From Desulfocapsa sp. (lineage in GTDB: Bacteria > Desulfobacterota > Desulfobulbia > Desulfobulbales > Desulfocapsaceae): a stretch of DNA of 32,511 nt. Each line of letters starts with the position of its first letter. Positions within the stretch are counted from its first letter, which is position 1. The notes beneath the pieces were generated by a model. That model ran no database searches. It saw only the letters and a program-made list of their open reading frames with translations, and was not told where the DNA came from. Where the stretch lies: the NCBI GenBank assembly GCA_022712975.1, contig JAFLJO010000135.1:1-32511 (forward strand). The letters run 5' to 3'. Shown one piece after another: positions 8,324 through 16,610 of the stretch. A program made the position numbers and the translations under genes.

Positions 8324-9190
8324 GTGAAAGTAACAAAAGCAGTTTTCCCGGTGGCAGGACTTGGTACCCGTTTTCTTCCCGCAACCAAGGCCATGCCCAA
8401 AGAAATGCTACCCGTTGTTGATAAACCTTTGATCCAGTATGCTGTTGAAGAAGCCCTGGCATCGGGAATAGAGCAGTTAATCTTTGTGACCGGCGGCGGG
8501 AAGGGAGCGCTTGAAAATCATTTTGACCGATCATTTCAACTGGAAGAAACACTCAAACAACGTGATAAACTAGCACTTTTAAAAGAAATTGAATCCCTTG
8601 TACCAAAATCAGGCACCATTATTTACACTAGACAAAGCGAACCGCTAGGACTTGGTCACGCTATCTGGTGCGCAAGAGATATTGTAGGAGATGAGCCTTT
8701 TGCAGTACTACTGGCCGACGACCTGATTAAGAGTGAGACACCTGTTCTACATCAAATGATTAAAGAATTTGACCGTCTAAGAGCATCCACTGTGGCGGTC
8801 ATTGAAGTTCCGAAAGAAGAAACTTCAAAATATGGTATTCTTGATGCCGACAACCCTTCAGATACAACATTTCGCGTGAATGGAATGATAGAAAAACCAC
8901 CTGCAGATGAGGCACCATCTAACCTGGCAGTAATCGGCAGATATATTTTAACTCCTAAAATTTTTGATATTCTTGGCGGTCAGGGAAAAGGTGCCGGTGG
9001 TGAGATTCAGCTCACCGATGCCATGTCACAACTGTTAACTGAACAACCAATTTTTGGCTATCGTTTCGAGGGAACTCGTTTTGATTGTGGTGATAAGGCT
9101 GGATTCCAGATGGCTAACTTGGCTTTTGCTCTCGAACATCCGGAAATCAAAGATACTTTATTACCTTATTTGAAAAAAATGTTTTGTTAA
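8324..9190 (+). CDS. galU: UTP--glucose-1-phosphate uridylyltransferase
   Basis: The 288-residue protein makes UDP-glucose from UTP and glucose-1-phosphate in the cytoplasm, a precursor of surface polysaccharides. The N-terminal nucleotide-binding signature GLGTRFLPATKAMPKEMLP (12-30) is canonical. GLGHAIWCARD, LLADDL and the KYGILD / IEKP motifs follow in family order, and the length matches bacterial GalU. The start is GTG at 8324, with AGGTG a few bases upstream; the ATG overlapping it by two bases is immediately closed by a stop. A perfect TATAAT lies at 8199-8204 with only a weak -35 element, a possible promoter. cysC follows after 26 bp on the same strand. Confidence 0.95.
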   Translation: MKVTKAVFPVAGLGTRFLPATKAMPKEMLPVVDKPLIQYAVEEALASGIEQLIFVTGGGKGALENHFDRSFQLEETLKQRDKLALLKEIESLVPKSGTIIYTRQSEPLGLGHAIWCARDIVGDEPFAVLLADDLIKSETPVLHQMIKEFDRLRASTVAVIEVPKEETSKYGILDADNPSDTTFRVNGMIEKPPADEAPSNLAVIGRYILTPKIFDILGGQGKGAGGEIQLTDAMSQLLTEQPIFGYRFEGTRFDCGDKAGFQMANLAFALEHPEIKDTLLPYLKKMFC

Positions 9191-9216
9191 ATATCCTTCA
9201 ACCTTCAGCCGACAAA

Positions 9217-9819
9217 ATGAAATCGCCCAATGTAATCAGACAACGTGCCGCAGTCAGTCGTCCCCGCCGAGAAACGCTAAACGGCCATATGAGTACCAAT
9301 CTCTGGTTTACCGGGCTGTCTGGATCGGGAAAATCTACTCTTGCACATGCCATTGAAGAACGACTACACCTTATGGGATGTAGAACATACGTTTTTGACG
9401 GTGACAATGTACGCCACGGGCTCTGCGGTGACCTTGGATTTAGCCTGAAAGGTCGTAGTGAAAACATGCGACGTATTGCTGAAATGGTAAATTTGTTTCT
9501 TGATGCCGGGGTTATCTCACTCACTGCCTTTATTTCCCCTTTAAAGGCTGACCGTGAACTTGTACAACAGATTATCGGTTCAGAGAATCTCATCGAGGTC
9601 TACTGCAACTGTTCCCTTGAGATTTGTGAAAAGCGAGATGTTAAGGGTTTATACAAAAAAGCAAGAGCAGGTGAAATTAAAAACTATACTGGAATATCGT
9701 CGCCATACGAAGCACCAAAGAATCCAGACATTGAACTGGATACCGGCACACGCCCATTGCGCGAATGTGTTAACGATATCATCAGGGAACTCCGGGAACG
9801 AGGTATTATTCTAAAATAA
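9217..9819 (+). CDS. cysC: Adenylyl-sulfate kinase
   Basis: A 200-residue APS kinase, which phosphorylates adenosine 5'-phosphosulfate to PAPS. The Walker A loop GLSGSGKST is at 33-41. DGDNVRHGLCGDLGFS (61-76) is the family's APS-binding signature, and FISPLKADRE (105-114) contains the conserved phospho-serine region. NVIRQRAAVSRPRRETLNGH near the N-terminus aligns with the typical start of CysC proteins, which supports the ATG at 9217 over the in-frame TTG at 9184 that overlaps galU. The ribosome site is weak. In a sulfate reducer APS is mainly made for respiration, so a PAPS-forming enzyme points to sulfation or assimilation. The galU neighbour would fit sulfated polysaccharide, which is inference. 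Confidence 0.92.
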   Translation: MKSPNVIRQRAAVSRPRRETLNGHMSTNLWFTGLSGSGKSTLAHAIEERLHLMGCRTYVFDGDNVRHGLCGDLGFSLKGRSENMRRIAEMVNLFLDAGVISLTAFISPLKADRELVQQIIGSENLIEVYCNCSLEICEKRDVKGLYKKARAGEIKNYTGISSPYEAPKNPDIELDTGTRPLRECVNDIIRELRERGIILK

Positions 9820-10012
9820 AACCGCGTCACGACTATTCACGGCAAATACTCCCTCACTTATAATTGAAAAAAGAATTTTACGTCATCACACACAATCAAT
9901 ACAGTTGAACTTGGATTAGATATTCATGCATAATTACAAGTTCGACCCACCACTACCCTTTGTATAAATCACACACAATTATTGACTGAAAACGTCTACC
10001 ACACCCACATTC
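9820..10012. other. Intergenic stretch after cysC
   Basis: No coding frame or clear hairpin in this part. The next recognisable signals are a promoter-like pair at 10013-10040 and a strong terminator at 10109-10142. Confidence 0.4.
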
Positions 10013-10040
10013 TTGAATTTTCAGCCTACCTGAATATATC
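10013..10040 (+). promoter_or_regulatory. Sigma-70-like promoter candidate
   Basis: TTGAAT (10013-10018) and TATATC (10035-10040) are separated by 16 bp. Transcription would start near 10047 and run straight into the intrinsic terminator at 10109, with no protein gene between. Confidence 0.3.
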
Positions 10041-10046
10041 AATGCC

Positions 10047-10142
10047 AATTATTGAGCCAACTGGAATACTCACAGCTCAAAACAGAGGCACTAAATGAAT
10101 AAAAGAAACCCTGCTGATCAAAAGATCAGCAGGGATTTTTTT
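10047..10142 (+). ncRNA. Candidate small RNA of about 95 nt
   Basis: The region is bounded by a promoter-like element on its left and a perfect rho-independent terminator on its right, inside a gene-free interval. The terminator lies about 290 bp past the cysC stop, rather far to be that gene's own terminator. A short frame from ATG 10095 would run through the terminator stem and is not convincing. No known RNA family is recognised. Confidence 0.25.
10109..10142 (+). terminator. Intrinsic terminator
   Basis: CCCTGCTGATC (10109-10119), an AAAA loop, then the perfect complement at 10124-10134, followed by A and seven T's. This is an 11-bp perfect stem on the plus strand. It ends either the galU-cysC transcript or a separate small RNA. 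Confidence 0.9.
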
Positions 10143-10231
10143 ATTGCCTTCACAAAAGCCTATTCAAGGCTATGCGAAAAGGATTGCACAAAAAAAACCA
10201 ACCAACACTGGTGAACAATACGTAAACCAGC

Positions 10232-10311
10232 ACTCTTTTCAGTACCCCCTAGGGGTACTCTTTTCAGTACTACCCCCTAGGGGTACTCTTTTCAGTACCC
10301 CCTTGAGGGGT
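10232..10311. repeat. Three tandem copies of a 25-28 bp hairpin-forming unit
   Basis: The units at 10232-10256, 10257-10284 and 10285-10311 each begin ACTCTTTTCAGTAC and end in a small palindrome, TACCCC...GGGGTA, with loops of CTA, CTA and CTTGA. The second unit carries an extra TAC. They lie about 75 bp beyond the stop of glnA, which is on the minus strand, so they would be in its 3' flank. Confidence 0.85.
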
Positions 10312-10385
10312 ATAAGTACCTTGTCAAAATAATTTCTTTTAAAAGACAGGCAAGCGTAAACTCCGAGAAATCATCCTGTAACGTA

Positions 10386-11714
10386 CTAATAAATATCAAG
10401 ATACTCTTCAAGCTCCCAATCAGTAACTGCGGTACGGTAACGATCCCACTCGTCTTCTTTAGCCTTAATATATTTATTGAAGATATGAGATCCGAGGGTA
10501 GCCTCGGCAATGGGGTTCTTTTTAAGTTCTTCAATAGCCTCCTTAAGACTTCCCGGCATAACCTTAATACCAACCTCTTCCATCTCTGCAGGGCTCATTT
10601 TAAAGATATCTTTATCAACTGAAGGAGGTGGGGTCAGCTTGTTCTTCACACCGTCAAGACCTGAATTCAACATCATTGCAAAAGCAAGATATGGGTTACA
10701 GGTTGGATCTGGGCAACGAATCTCTGTACGAGTACTCACTCCACGAGAAGCTGGAATACGCACAAGTGCCGAACGATTCGACGCAGACCAGGCAGCATAA
10801 ACAGGAGCTTCGTAACCTGGAACAAGACGCTTATAAGAGTTTACCAAAGGATTGGTTACTGCTGCAAAGCCACGGGCATTTTTCAACGCACCGGCAATAT
10901 ACTGATATGCGGTTTCTGAAAGCTGAAGAGGAGCACCTTCTTCAAAGAAAGCATTGGTTCCATCTGCATTAAACAACGACTGGTTGGTGTGCATACCGGA
11001 ACCATTAATACCAAAAATTGGCTTTGGCATAAAGGTGGCATAGAGTCCATATCGGGAAGCAACAGATTTAACAACCCACTTAAAAGTAATGGTATTATCT
11101 GCAGCTGTTAATGCATCAGAGTATTTAAAGTTAATCTCGTGCTGACCTTCTGCTACTTCGTGGTGAGATGCTTCAATCTCAAAACCCATTTGCTCCAGGG
11201 TCTCAATGATCTCACGGCGACAATCATTGCCAGTATCTTCTGGATCAAGACTGAAGTATCCGGCAACATCATTGGTAATCGTGGTGGCACGGCCTTCATC
11301 GTCTTTTTCAAACAGAAAGAATTCGGCCTCAGTACCTACGTTCATGGTGTAGCCCAGTTCTTTGGCTTCAGCGAGAACACGTTTCAAGTTATTACGCGGG
11401 CAACCTTCAAAAGGACTTCCATCAGATTTTGCGACATCACAAATAATTCTTGCTGCAGCAACACCTTCCTGATTTCTCCAGGGAAGAACAGTGAACGTAT
11501 TATAGTCAGGTTTAAGATACATATCTGACTCATTGATTCGAACAAAACCATCAATGGAAGAACCATCAAACATCATCATACCATCAAGAGCTTTCTCTAT
11601 CTGGCTCTTTGGAATAGCTACATTTTTCATAAAACCGAAAATATCAACAAACTGGAGGCGGAAATAGTGAATATTTTCCTCCTCAATAGTTCTCATAATT
11701 TCATCTCTGGTCAT
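10386..11714 (-). CDS. glnA: Glutamine synthetase, type I (alpha-like)
   Basis: The 442-residue enzyme makes glutamine from glutamate, ammonia and ATP. The signatures are in order: FDGSSIDGF (49-57), GTEAEFFLF (127-135), EVAEGQHEINF (186-196), GSGMHTNQS (238-246), NSYKRLVPGYEAPV (292-305) and RTEIRCPDPTCNPYLAF (329-345). Length and tail (WDRYRTAVTDWELEEYLDIY) match the GSI-alpha type of Firmicutes, and the NLYDLP-type adenylylation site of the beta class is missing. Control is therefore more likely by feedback or protein binding than by GlnE. An AAGGAG site lies eight bases before the ATG. It is the last gene after glnB and glnD on the same strand, with a 198-bp leader containing a hairpin. 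Confidence 0.97.
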   Translation of the reverse strand: MTRDEIMRTIEEENIHYFRLQFVDIFGFMKNVAIPKSQIEKALDGMMMFDGSSIDGFVRINESDMYLKPDYNTFTVLPWRNQEGVAAARIICDVAKSDGSPFEGCPRNNLKRVLAEAKELGYTMNVGTEAEFFLFEKDDEGRATTITNDVAGYFSLDPEDTGNDCRREIIETLEQMGFEIEASHHEVAEGQHEINFKYSDALTAADNTITFKWVVKSVASRYGLYATFMPKPIFGINGSGMHTNQSLFNADGTNAFFEEGAPLQLSETAYQYIAGALKNARGFAAVTNPLVNSYKRLVPGYEAPVYAAWSASNRSALVRIPASRGVSTRTEIRCPDPTCNPYLAFAMMLNSGLDGVKNKLTPPPSVDKDIFKMSPAEMEEVGIKVMPGSLKEAIEELKKNPIAEATLGSHIFNKYIKAKEDEWDRYRTAVTDWELEEYLDIY

Positions 11715-11747
11715 TTCATAATCTCCTTACTGAAGTTGAATTTACCT

Positions 11748-11780
11748 CTTTTATTTCCGTTCATTACGGACGAATAAAAG
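11748..11780 (-). promoter_or_regulatory. Hairpin in the glnA leader
   Basis: CTTTTATT (11748-11755) and TCCGT (11756-11760) pair with ACGGA (11766-11770) and AATAAAAG (11773-11780), leaving a TCATT loop and a two-base bulge. This gives a 13-bp stem 33-66 bases upstream of the glnA start. On the minus strand no T-run follows, so it is not a standard terminator; an operator or mRNA stability element fits better. Confidence 0.45.
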
Positions 11781-11912
11781 AAATTCCCCCCTATGGGTTT
11801 TTACCTATATTTCTACTCTACATAGAGCACTTAAAAGATATCTGTTTACTTACCATTTTGCGCTAACAAATAACATAAAAAAACAATTCCTTACATATTT
11901 GTCCTTTGTCCC

Positions 11913-14483
11913 TCAGCTCCCGCTCTCTATTCCATGCAGAATACCATCGCAGATTTCCCGGATAAAGGTCGAATCAACAACCTTCTCTTCCCTGTTATCC
12001 AGCACATAGAAAACATCAATCAGTTGCTCCACTTCCGTCGCGATATAAGCACGATAGATGTTAACTCCAAAGTCAGCCAAAGTCTGAGTTATCCGATACA
12101 GCTGCCCGGAATTATCGGCAGAATACACCTCGATAATGGTATACTGTTCTGAGGATTCGTTATCTATCACCACCCGTGTTTCACTGCTTCCTGTCGGAAG
12201 CCTGCGCCGGCCAAATCCGGATGAGAGTTTTTTATACAATCTATGACCGAGGCCAAGACGATGATTTAAAGCCAGATTCAAATCATCACTTATCGCCTGC
12301 CAATCCTTTTCCTCATACAAAACACTATCTTCGGGGCGTACATCAAGCGCATCAACAACACTCCCATCCTTCCATGTGAAAATCTGAGCATTAAGCACTG
12401 AAAGATTATGCAGACTAAGCACCCCACAAATCTTGGCAAGAAGCCCGCTTCGATCTTGTGACATAACCAGAAGCGACCATTGTGTCTGTAATTTTTGCGG
12501 AAAAACCAGTGCTTTTTGCTGCAACACCTGCAAGTGATCCCGATGCATTCGAAGATGCGCAACAACGCTTTCAGGAGTGAAGCTTAAGAGATAATCTGCA
12601 GGTAAATCCTCCGCAGCAAAACACGTATCCTTCTCTGAACGAAGCTGTTCATCCACCTGCTCACGCAACCAGTTCACCCCCTGATCCACTTGGTGCACAA
12701 CCTCATCAGGAGCAGAAAACTGGAGATAGGGATGTATTTTCATATACATTTCATAGAGAAGCGTTCCCTTCCAGTCACTCCATGCCGATGGTCCTGTGGC
12801 ATGGGCATCTGCAACTGAAAGTAGATAAAGCATTGCAAGTCTTTCGGTGTCTTTAATCTTTTCTGCACAACGTTTAATGAAAAGCTGATCATTCAGATCT
12901 CTGCGTAATGCATTTTCGGGCATAAAAAGATGAAATCGAACAACAAAGGCAAGACAGGAACATTCGGTGTCATCAAGCCCAAGCCGCTGCCCAATGGGAC
13001 CTACTACTTCTGCCCCCATTTTTGAGTGATCTTTTCCTGCTCCCTTGCCAATATCATGGAGCAACGTTGCAAGATACAAAATATGAGGAGATGCAATATT
13101 CAGATAAACAGATTCTTCACTTTTTGTTGCTTTCCGCAAATCAGCCACACTCTGCAAAAGATGCCTGTCCACCGTATAAATATGATAAATATCATGCTGA
13201 ACCAGAGATTCAATTCGCCCAAACTCAGGGATATACGCAGAGAGCAACCCGGTCTCAAGCATTACTTCAAGGACGCTTAGAACACTCTTGCCAGATTCAA
13301 GAATCTCAAAAAACGGTTTTGACATCCTAACTGAACAACGAACCTTACCAGTGACCAATCCAAGGTTACTGACGATCGATTTCCGGGTTCTATGGTGAAT
13401 GGGTAAACCGGTTTTTGCTGAGGCCAGAAAACAACGCATCAACAGGTAAGGCCTGGCTGCAAGATCAGATTCCACAGCCATGAGGTGAATTCGATTATTA
13501 CGAACTTCAATCCCTTTTTCAATGAATCGTTTTGTGGTTCCGGCAGTTCCTGCAATTCCTGCAAAACCAAGCACATCATCAACGTGATCAAAAAAGAGAT
13601 CTGTGGTCACTGCAATCACCTGTAAATGACCGTACAGATCCCGCATGAATTTTTCAACACCAAGAGCACCACCTCTGTTTTGATAATCAAAGGCCTCGGC
13701 AACCTGCTCCTGCTGTTCAAAATAAAGCTGATCGTTTTTTCGTCCACTTATATAATGGAGACGATTACGTACCCTGCTAAGCATATTCCAGGATTCGAGA
13801 AAGGCTGTCTTTTCCTCTTCCTGAAGGATTCCGGCATTTGTGATCGCCTCAAGATCCTGCAAACCAAAAACAACAGTGGCTGTCCAGAGCATGGCGTGGA
13901 TATCACGCATTCCCCCTTTGCTTTCTTTAATATTTGGCTCAAGCAAGTAACTGTGGCTACCATATTTCTTTCGCCGCGCTGCACGAAAGCTTTTCATGGT
14001 ATTAACGAATTCATCCCGCACACCTTCTATAAAATCTGTTCGGTAGCGCAGAAGAAGTTCAGCAAAAAGAGCTTTGGAACCAACCAGTAAGCGTGCATCA
14101 AGCATGGCAACCTGAAAGAAAAAATCTTCCCCGGCAAAGCTTAAACACTCATCAATCGTTCGCACACCATGCCCCACATCAAGACCTGTGTCCCAAAGGG
14201 GGTAGAGCACAGCGTTTGCGACCTTTTCCATCTCCTCTTTTGCATCTTCACGAAACAAAATCAGAAGATCAATGTCAGAATAGGGGAAAAGTTCACTTCG
14301 CCCATAGCCGCCAAGGGCAATGAGAGCCACCGAGTCAGCAGCGGAGGCATCCGCAACACTATCAAACTGCCGGACTATAAATTTATCGACCAAACGGCTC
14401 TGCTCGGATAAAAGAGCCTGACCATTCAAACCCTTCTTCCACAGTTCCTCGAGAGTTTCTCTTTGAGCACGAAGTTTTGACAT
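11913..14483 (-). CDS. glnD: [Protein-PII] uridylyltransferase / uridylyl-removing enzyme
   Basis: The 856-residue sensor adds UMP to PII when glutamine is low and removes it when glutamine is high. The nucleotidyltransferase motif GGYGRSELFPYSDID is at 58-72. The central PII-uridylyltransferase region is followed by an HD domain (LLHDIGKG, His476-Asp477; also DHS at 485-487). Two C-terminal ACT domains that bind glutamine lie at about 669-745 and 781-853. All expected domains are present at normal length. The gene lies between glnB and glnA on the same strand. The ATG at 14483 has no strong ribosome site. The upstream 95 bp carry a hairpin and a heptamer repeat. Confidence 0.96.
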   Translation of the reverse strand: MSKLRAQRETLEELWKKGLNGQALLSEQSRLVDKFIVRQFDSVADASAADSVALIALGGYGRSELFPYSDIDLLILFREDAKEEMEKVANAVLYPLWDTGLDVGHGVRTIDECLSFAGEDFFFQVAMLDARLLVGSKALFAELLLRYRTDFIEGVRDEFVNTMKSFRAARRKKYGSHSYLLEPNIKESKGGMRDIHAMLWTATVVFGLQDLEAITNAGILQEEEKTAFLESWNMLSRVRNRLHYISGRKNDQLYFEQQEQVAEAFDYQNRGGALGVEKFMRDLYGHLQVIAVTTDLFFDHVDDVLGFAGIAGTAGTTKRFIEKGIEVRNNRIHLMAVESDLAARPYLLMRCFLASAKTGLPIHHRTRKSIVSNLGLVTGKVRCSVRMSKPFFEILESGKSVLSVLEVMLETGLLSAYIPEFGRIESLVQHDIYHIYTVDRHLLQSVADLRKATKSEESVYLNIASPHILYLATLLHDIGKGAGKDHSKMGAEVVGPIGQRLGLDDTECSCLAFVVRFHLFMPENALRRDLNDQLFIKRCAEKIKDTERLAMLYLLSVADAHATGPSAWSDWKGTLLYEMYMKIHPYLQFSAPDEVVHQVDQGVNWLREQVDEQLRSEKDTCFAAEDLPADYLLSFTPESVVAHLRMHRDHLQVLQQKALVFPQKLQTQWSLLVMSQDRSGLLAKICGVLSLHNLSVLNAQIFTWKDGSVVDALDVRPEDSVLYEEKDWQAISDDLNLALNHRLGLGHRLYKKLSSGFGRRRLPTGSSETRVVIDNESSEQYTIIEVYSADNSGQLYRITQTLADFGVNIYRAYIATEVEQLIDVFYVLDNREEKVVDSTFIREICDGILHGIESGS

Positions 14484-14501
14484 AGGTATAAGAAATGGGT
14501 A

Positions 14502-14530
14502 TGGCCTGAAGGAAACACTCCATCAGGCCA
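14502..14530. promoter_or_regulatory. Hairpin just upstream of glnD
   Basis: TGGCCTGA (14502-14509) pairs perfectly with TCAGGCCA (14523-14530) around a 13-base loop, 18 bases before the glnD start. It may influence translation or act as an operator; no T-run follows. Confidence 0.4.
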
Positions 14531-14541
14531 CCCCTCAGTTT

Positions 14542-14569
14542 TTAGTCTTTAGTCTTTAGCCTTTAGCCT
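14542..14569. repeat. Heptanucleotide tandem repeat between glnB and glnD
   Basis: Four perfect-length heptamers occur in a row: TTAGTCT, TTAGTCT, TTAGCCT, TTAGCCT, with a weaker fifth (TCAGTTT) beside them at 14535-14541. It lies in the 95-bp gap between the glnB stop and the glnD start. Confidence 0.8.
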
Positions 14570-14578
14570 TACTTTTTA

Positions 14579-14959
<381 letters not shown>

Positions 14960-15160
14960 TTATATATTGTAACCTGCCTCACCATGAGATGTAACATCCA
15001 ACCATTCTTTTTCATCTTCAATATTTACACGAAGACCAATGGTCAAGTCTAGCACTTTCAAAACAATTAAAGTGAGAACGACAAAATAGGCGATTACTGC
15101 CCCCCACAATCCACTTACACCAGCTACCCACAACACGAGTGAATATGACCGAATTTTCCT
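14960..15160 (-). pseudogene. amt: C-terminal remnant of an ammonium transporter
   Basis: Reading the minus strand, 66 codons end at TAA (14960-14962). They encode a hydrophobic segment (SLVLWVAGVSGLWGAVIAYF), then VLKVLDLTIGLRVNIEDE and the tail WLDVTSHGEAGYNI. The 'GLRV...LDVTSHGEAGYN' ending is the hallmark C-terminus of Amt/AmtB proteins. Upstream the frame is closed by TAA at 15161-15163, and only 340 bp separate it from the next gene, so the first roughly 340 residues of the transporter are gone. It sits immediately upstream of glnB in the usual amt-glnB order. It is non-functional here unless an intact copy exists elsewhere. Confidence 0.8.
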
Positions 15161-15163
15161 TTA

Positions 15164-15502
15164 GCGACAACTGCTACGCGACAAAGAACACCTGCCACTC
15201 CTCCGACAACCATTGCTGTGATCCTTAATCCCTTTTTGCCATATCAACAATTACCAGAACACACTTACAACTTCCGTGCCAGAAACACCCAACCACATAA
15301 CGACCTGAAATATCATTGATATATAAAAAAATCAACAAACCACCTCGTCAAAACTTCACATTATCGTAACTTACTGGTGGTTGCTTTGCATTTTCGTCAT
15401 CTTTTAATCTAACGGCAAACCTTGTCGAATAACACAGAATCGTTTACATTTCAGCATTCTCTTTCAACAAAAAAATTCAAATGCAATTAGCCACGACACC
15501 CA
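15164..15502. other. Decayed intergenic DNA between amt remnant and mtnA-like gene
   Basis: No intact gene. On the minus strand a frame from 15239 (MAKR...) would, after a one-base shift in an A-run, read KGLRITAMVVGGVAGVLC, a short hydrophobic stretch that may be another coding remnant. No clear promoter for either flank was recognised. Confidence 0.4.
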
Positions 15503-16603
15503 ATGAATATAAACAAACAGCACTATCGAACTATCTGGCCAGACCCCGAAAACGATGAAACAATCATGATAATTGACCAGAGACAGCTTCCCCATAAATT
15601 TGTCATCGAACCACTCACTACTCTGAACGATGCCGTGGTGGCCATCAAAGACATGCATGTTCGCGGAGCCGGACTAATCGGTGCAACAGCCGGTTTCGGC
15701 ATGTATCTGGCCAGCGTGAACGCTCGGGATGGTTTTTTGAATGACGCATTAGAACAGGCAGCCGAGTTGCTGGACAAAAGTCGTCCCACCGCACGAAATC
15801 TGAAGTGGGCAGTTGACCGAATACTTGAGGCTGTGGAAAAAGGAATAGATGAAGCGGAAAAAAAGACAATTGCCTTCCAAACAGCTTGTGAAATAGCCGA
15901 TGAAGACGCTGCTTTCTGCAAGGCTCTCGGAAAACATGGTCTTGAAATCATAAAAGATCTCAGCAAAGCCAAGGAAGGAGAAACAATTAACATTCTCACT
16001 CACTGCAATGCCGGATGGTTGGCCTTTGTTGATTATGGCAGTGCAACAGCTCCCATATACGCAGCCAGGGACGCAGGGATTGACATTCATGTGTGGGTGG
16101 ATGAAACACGTCCCTGGAACCAGGGGGCAAGGCTTACTGCCTGGGAATTACAACAGGAAAACATCCCCTGCACCCTAATCACAGACAATGCCGGTGGACA
16201 CTTAATGCAGAAGGGCATGGTGGACATGGTGCTTGTGGGAACTGACCGCACCACCCATACTGGCGATGTGGCTAATAAAATAGGTACTTACTTAAAGGCT
16301 CTGGCTGCACACGACAACCAGGTTCCGTTTTATGTGGCCCTGCCATCTTCTACTTTTGACTGGGAAATTGATGATGGAAATGAAATTCCCATTGAAGAAC
16401 GATCAGGAGATGAAATTACTGCCATCAGCGGGCTGCACAGCAACGGCACCATAGAGACTATCCAGCTCACTGCACCGGAAACCCGTGCAGTGAATTATAG
16501 TTTTGACATCACCCCCGCACGGCTGGTGACCGGCCTGATTACCGAGCGGGGTATTGTGGCAGCTGAAAAGCAGGCAATCCACAAGTTATTTCCAGAAAAA
16601 TAA
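15503..16603 (+). CDS. mtnA: S-methyl-5-thioribose-1-phosphate isomerase family protein
   Basis: The 366-residue protein belongs to the MtnA / eIF2B-like isomerase family, which converts 5-methylthioribose-1-phosphate (or 5-deoxyribose-1-phosphate) to the ribulose form in salvage pathways. It keeps SRPTARNLKWAVDR (93-106), LTHCNAGWLAF with catalytic Cys168 (165-175), DETRPWNQGARLTAWEL (200-216) and GTDRTTHTGDVANKIGTY with catalytic Asp248 (246-263). The usual RGAPAIG loop reads RGAGLIG (54-60) and the catalytic motif is GTDR rather than GADR. These changes suggest a subfamily with a possibly different sugar substrate. No other mtn genes are nearby, so the pathway role is uncertain. It converges with manC, seven bases apart. 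Confidence 0.88.
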   Translation: MNINKQHYRTIWPDPENDETIMIIDQRQLPHKFVIEPLTTLNDAVVAIKDMHVRGAGLIGATAGFGMYLASVNARDGFLNDALEQAAELLDKSRPTARNLKWAVDRILEAVEKGIDEAEKKTIAFQTACEIADEDAAFCKALGKHGLEIIKDLSKAKEGETINILTHCNAGWLAFVDYGSATAPIYAARDAGIDIHVWVDETRPWNQGARLTAWELQQENIPCTLITDNAGGHLMQKGMVDMVLVGTDRTTHTGDVANKIGTYLKALAAHDNQVPFYVALPSSTFDWEIDDGNEIPIEERSGDEITAISGLHSNGTIETIQLTAPETRAVNYSFDITPARLVTGLITERGIVAAEKQAIHKLFPEK

Positions 16604-16610
16604 TAGGTTT

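Noticed and set aside
10095..10214. Short frame starting ATGAATAAAAGAAACCC
   Set aside because: It reads through the stem and T-run of a strong intrinsic terminator, so it is unlikely to be translated.
11781..11912. Possible sigma-54 (-24/-12) promoter upstream of glnA
   Set aside because: No GG-N10-GC pair with the right surroundings could be found on the minus strand.
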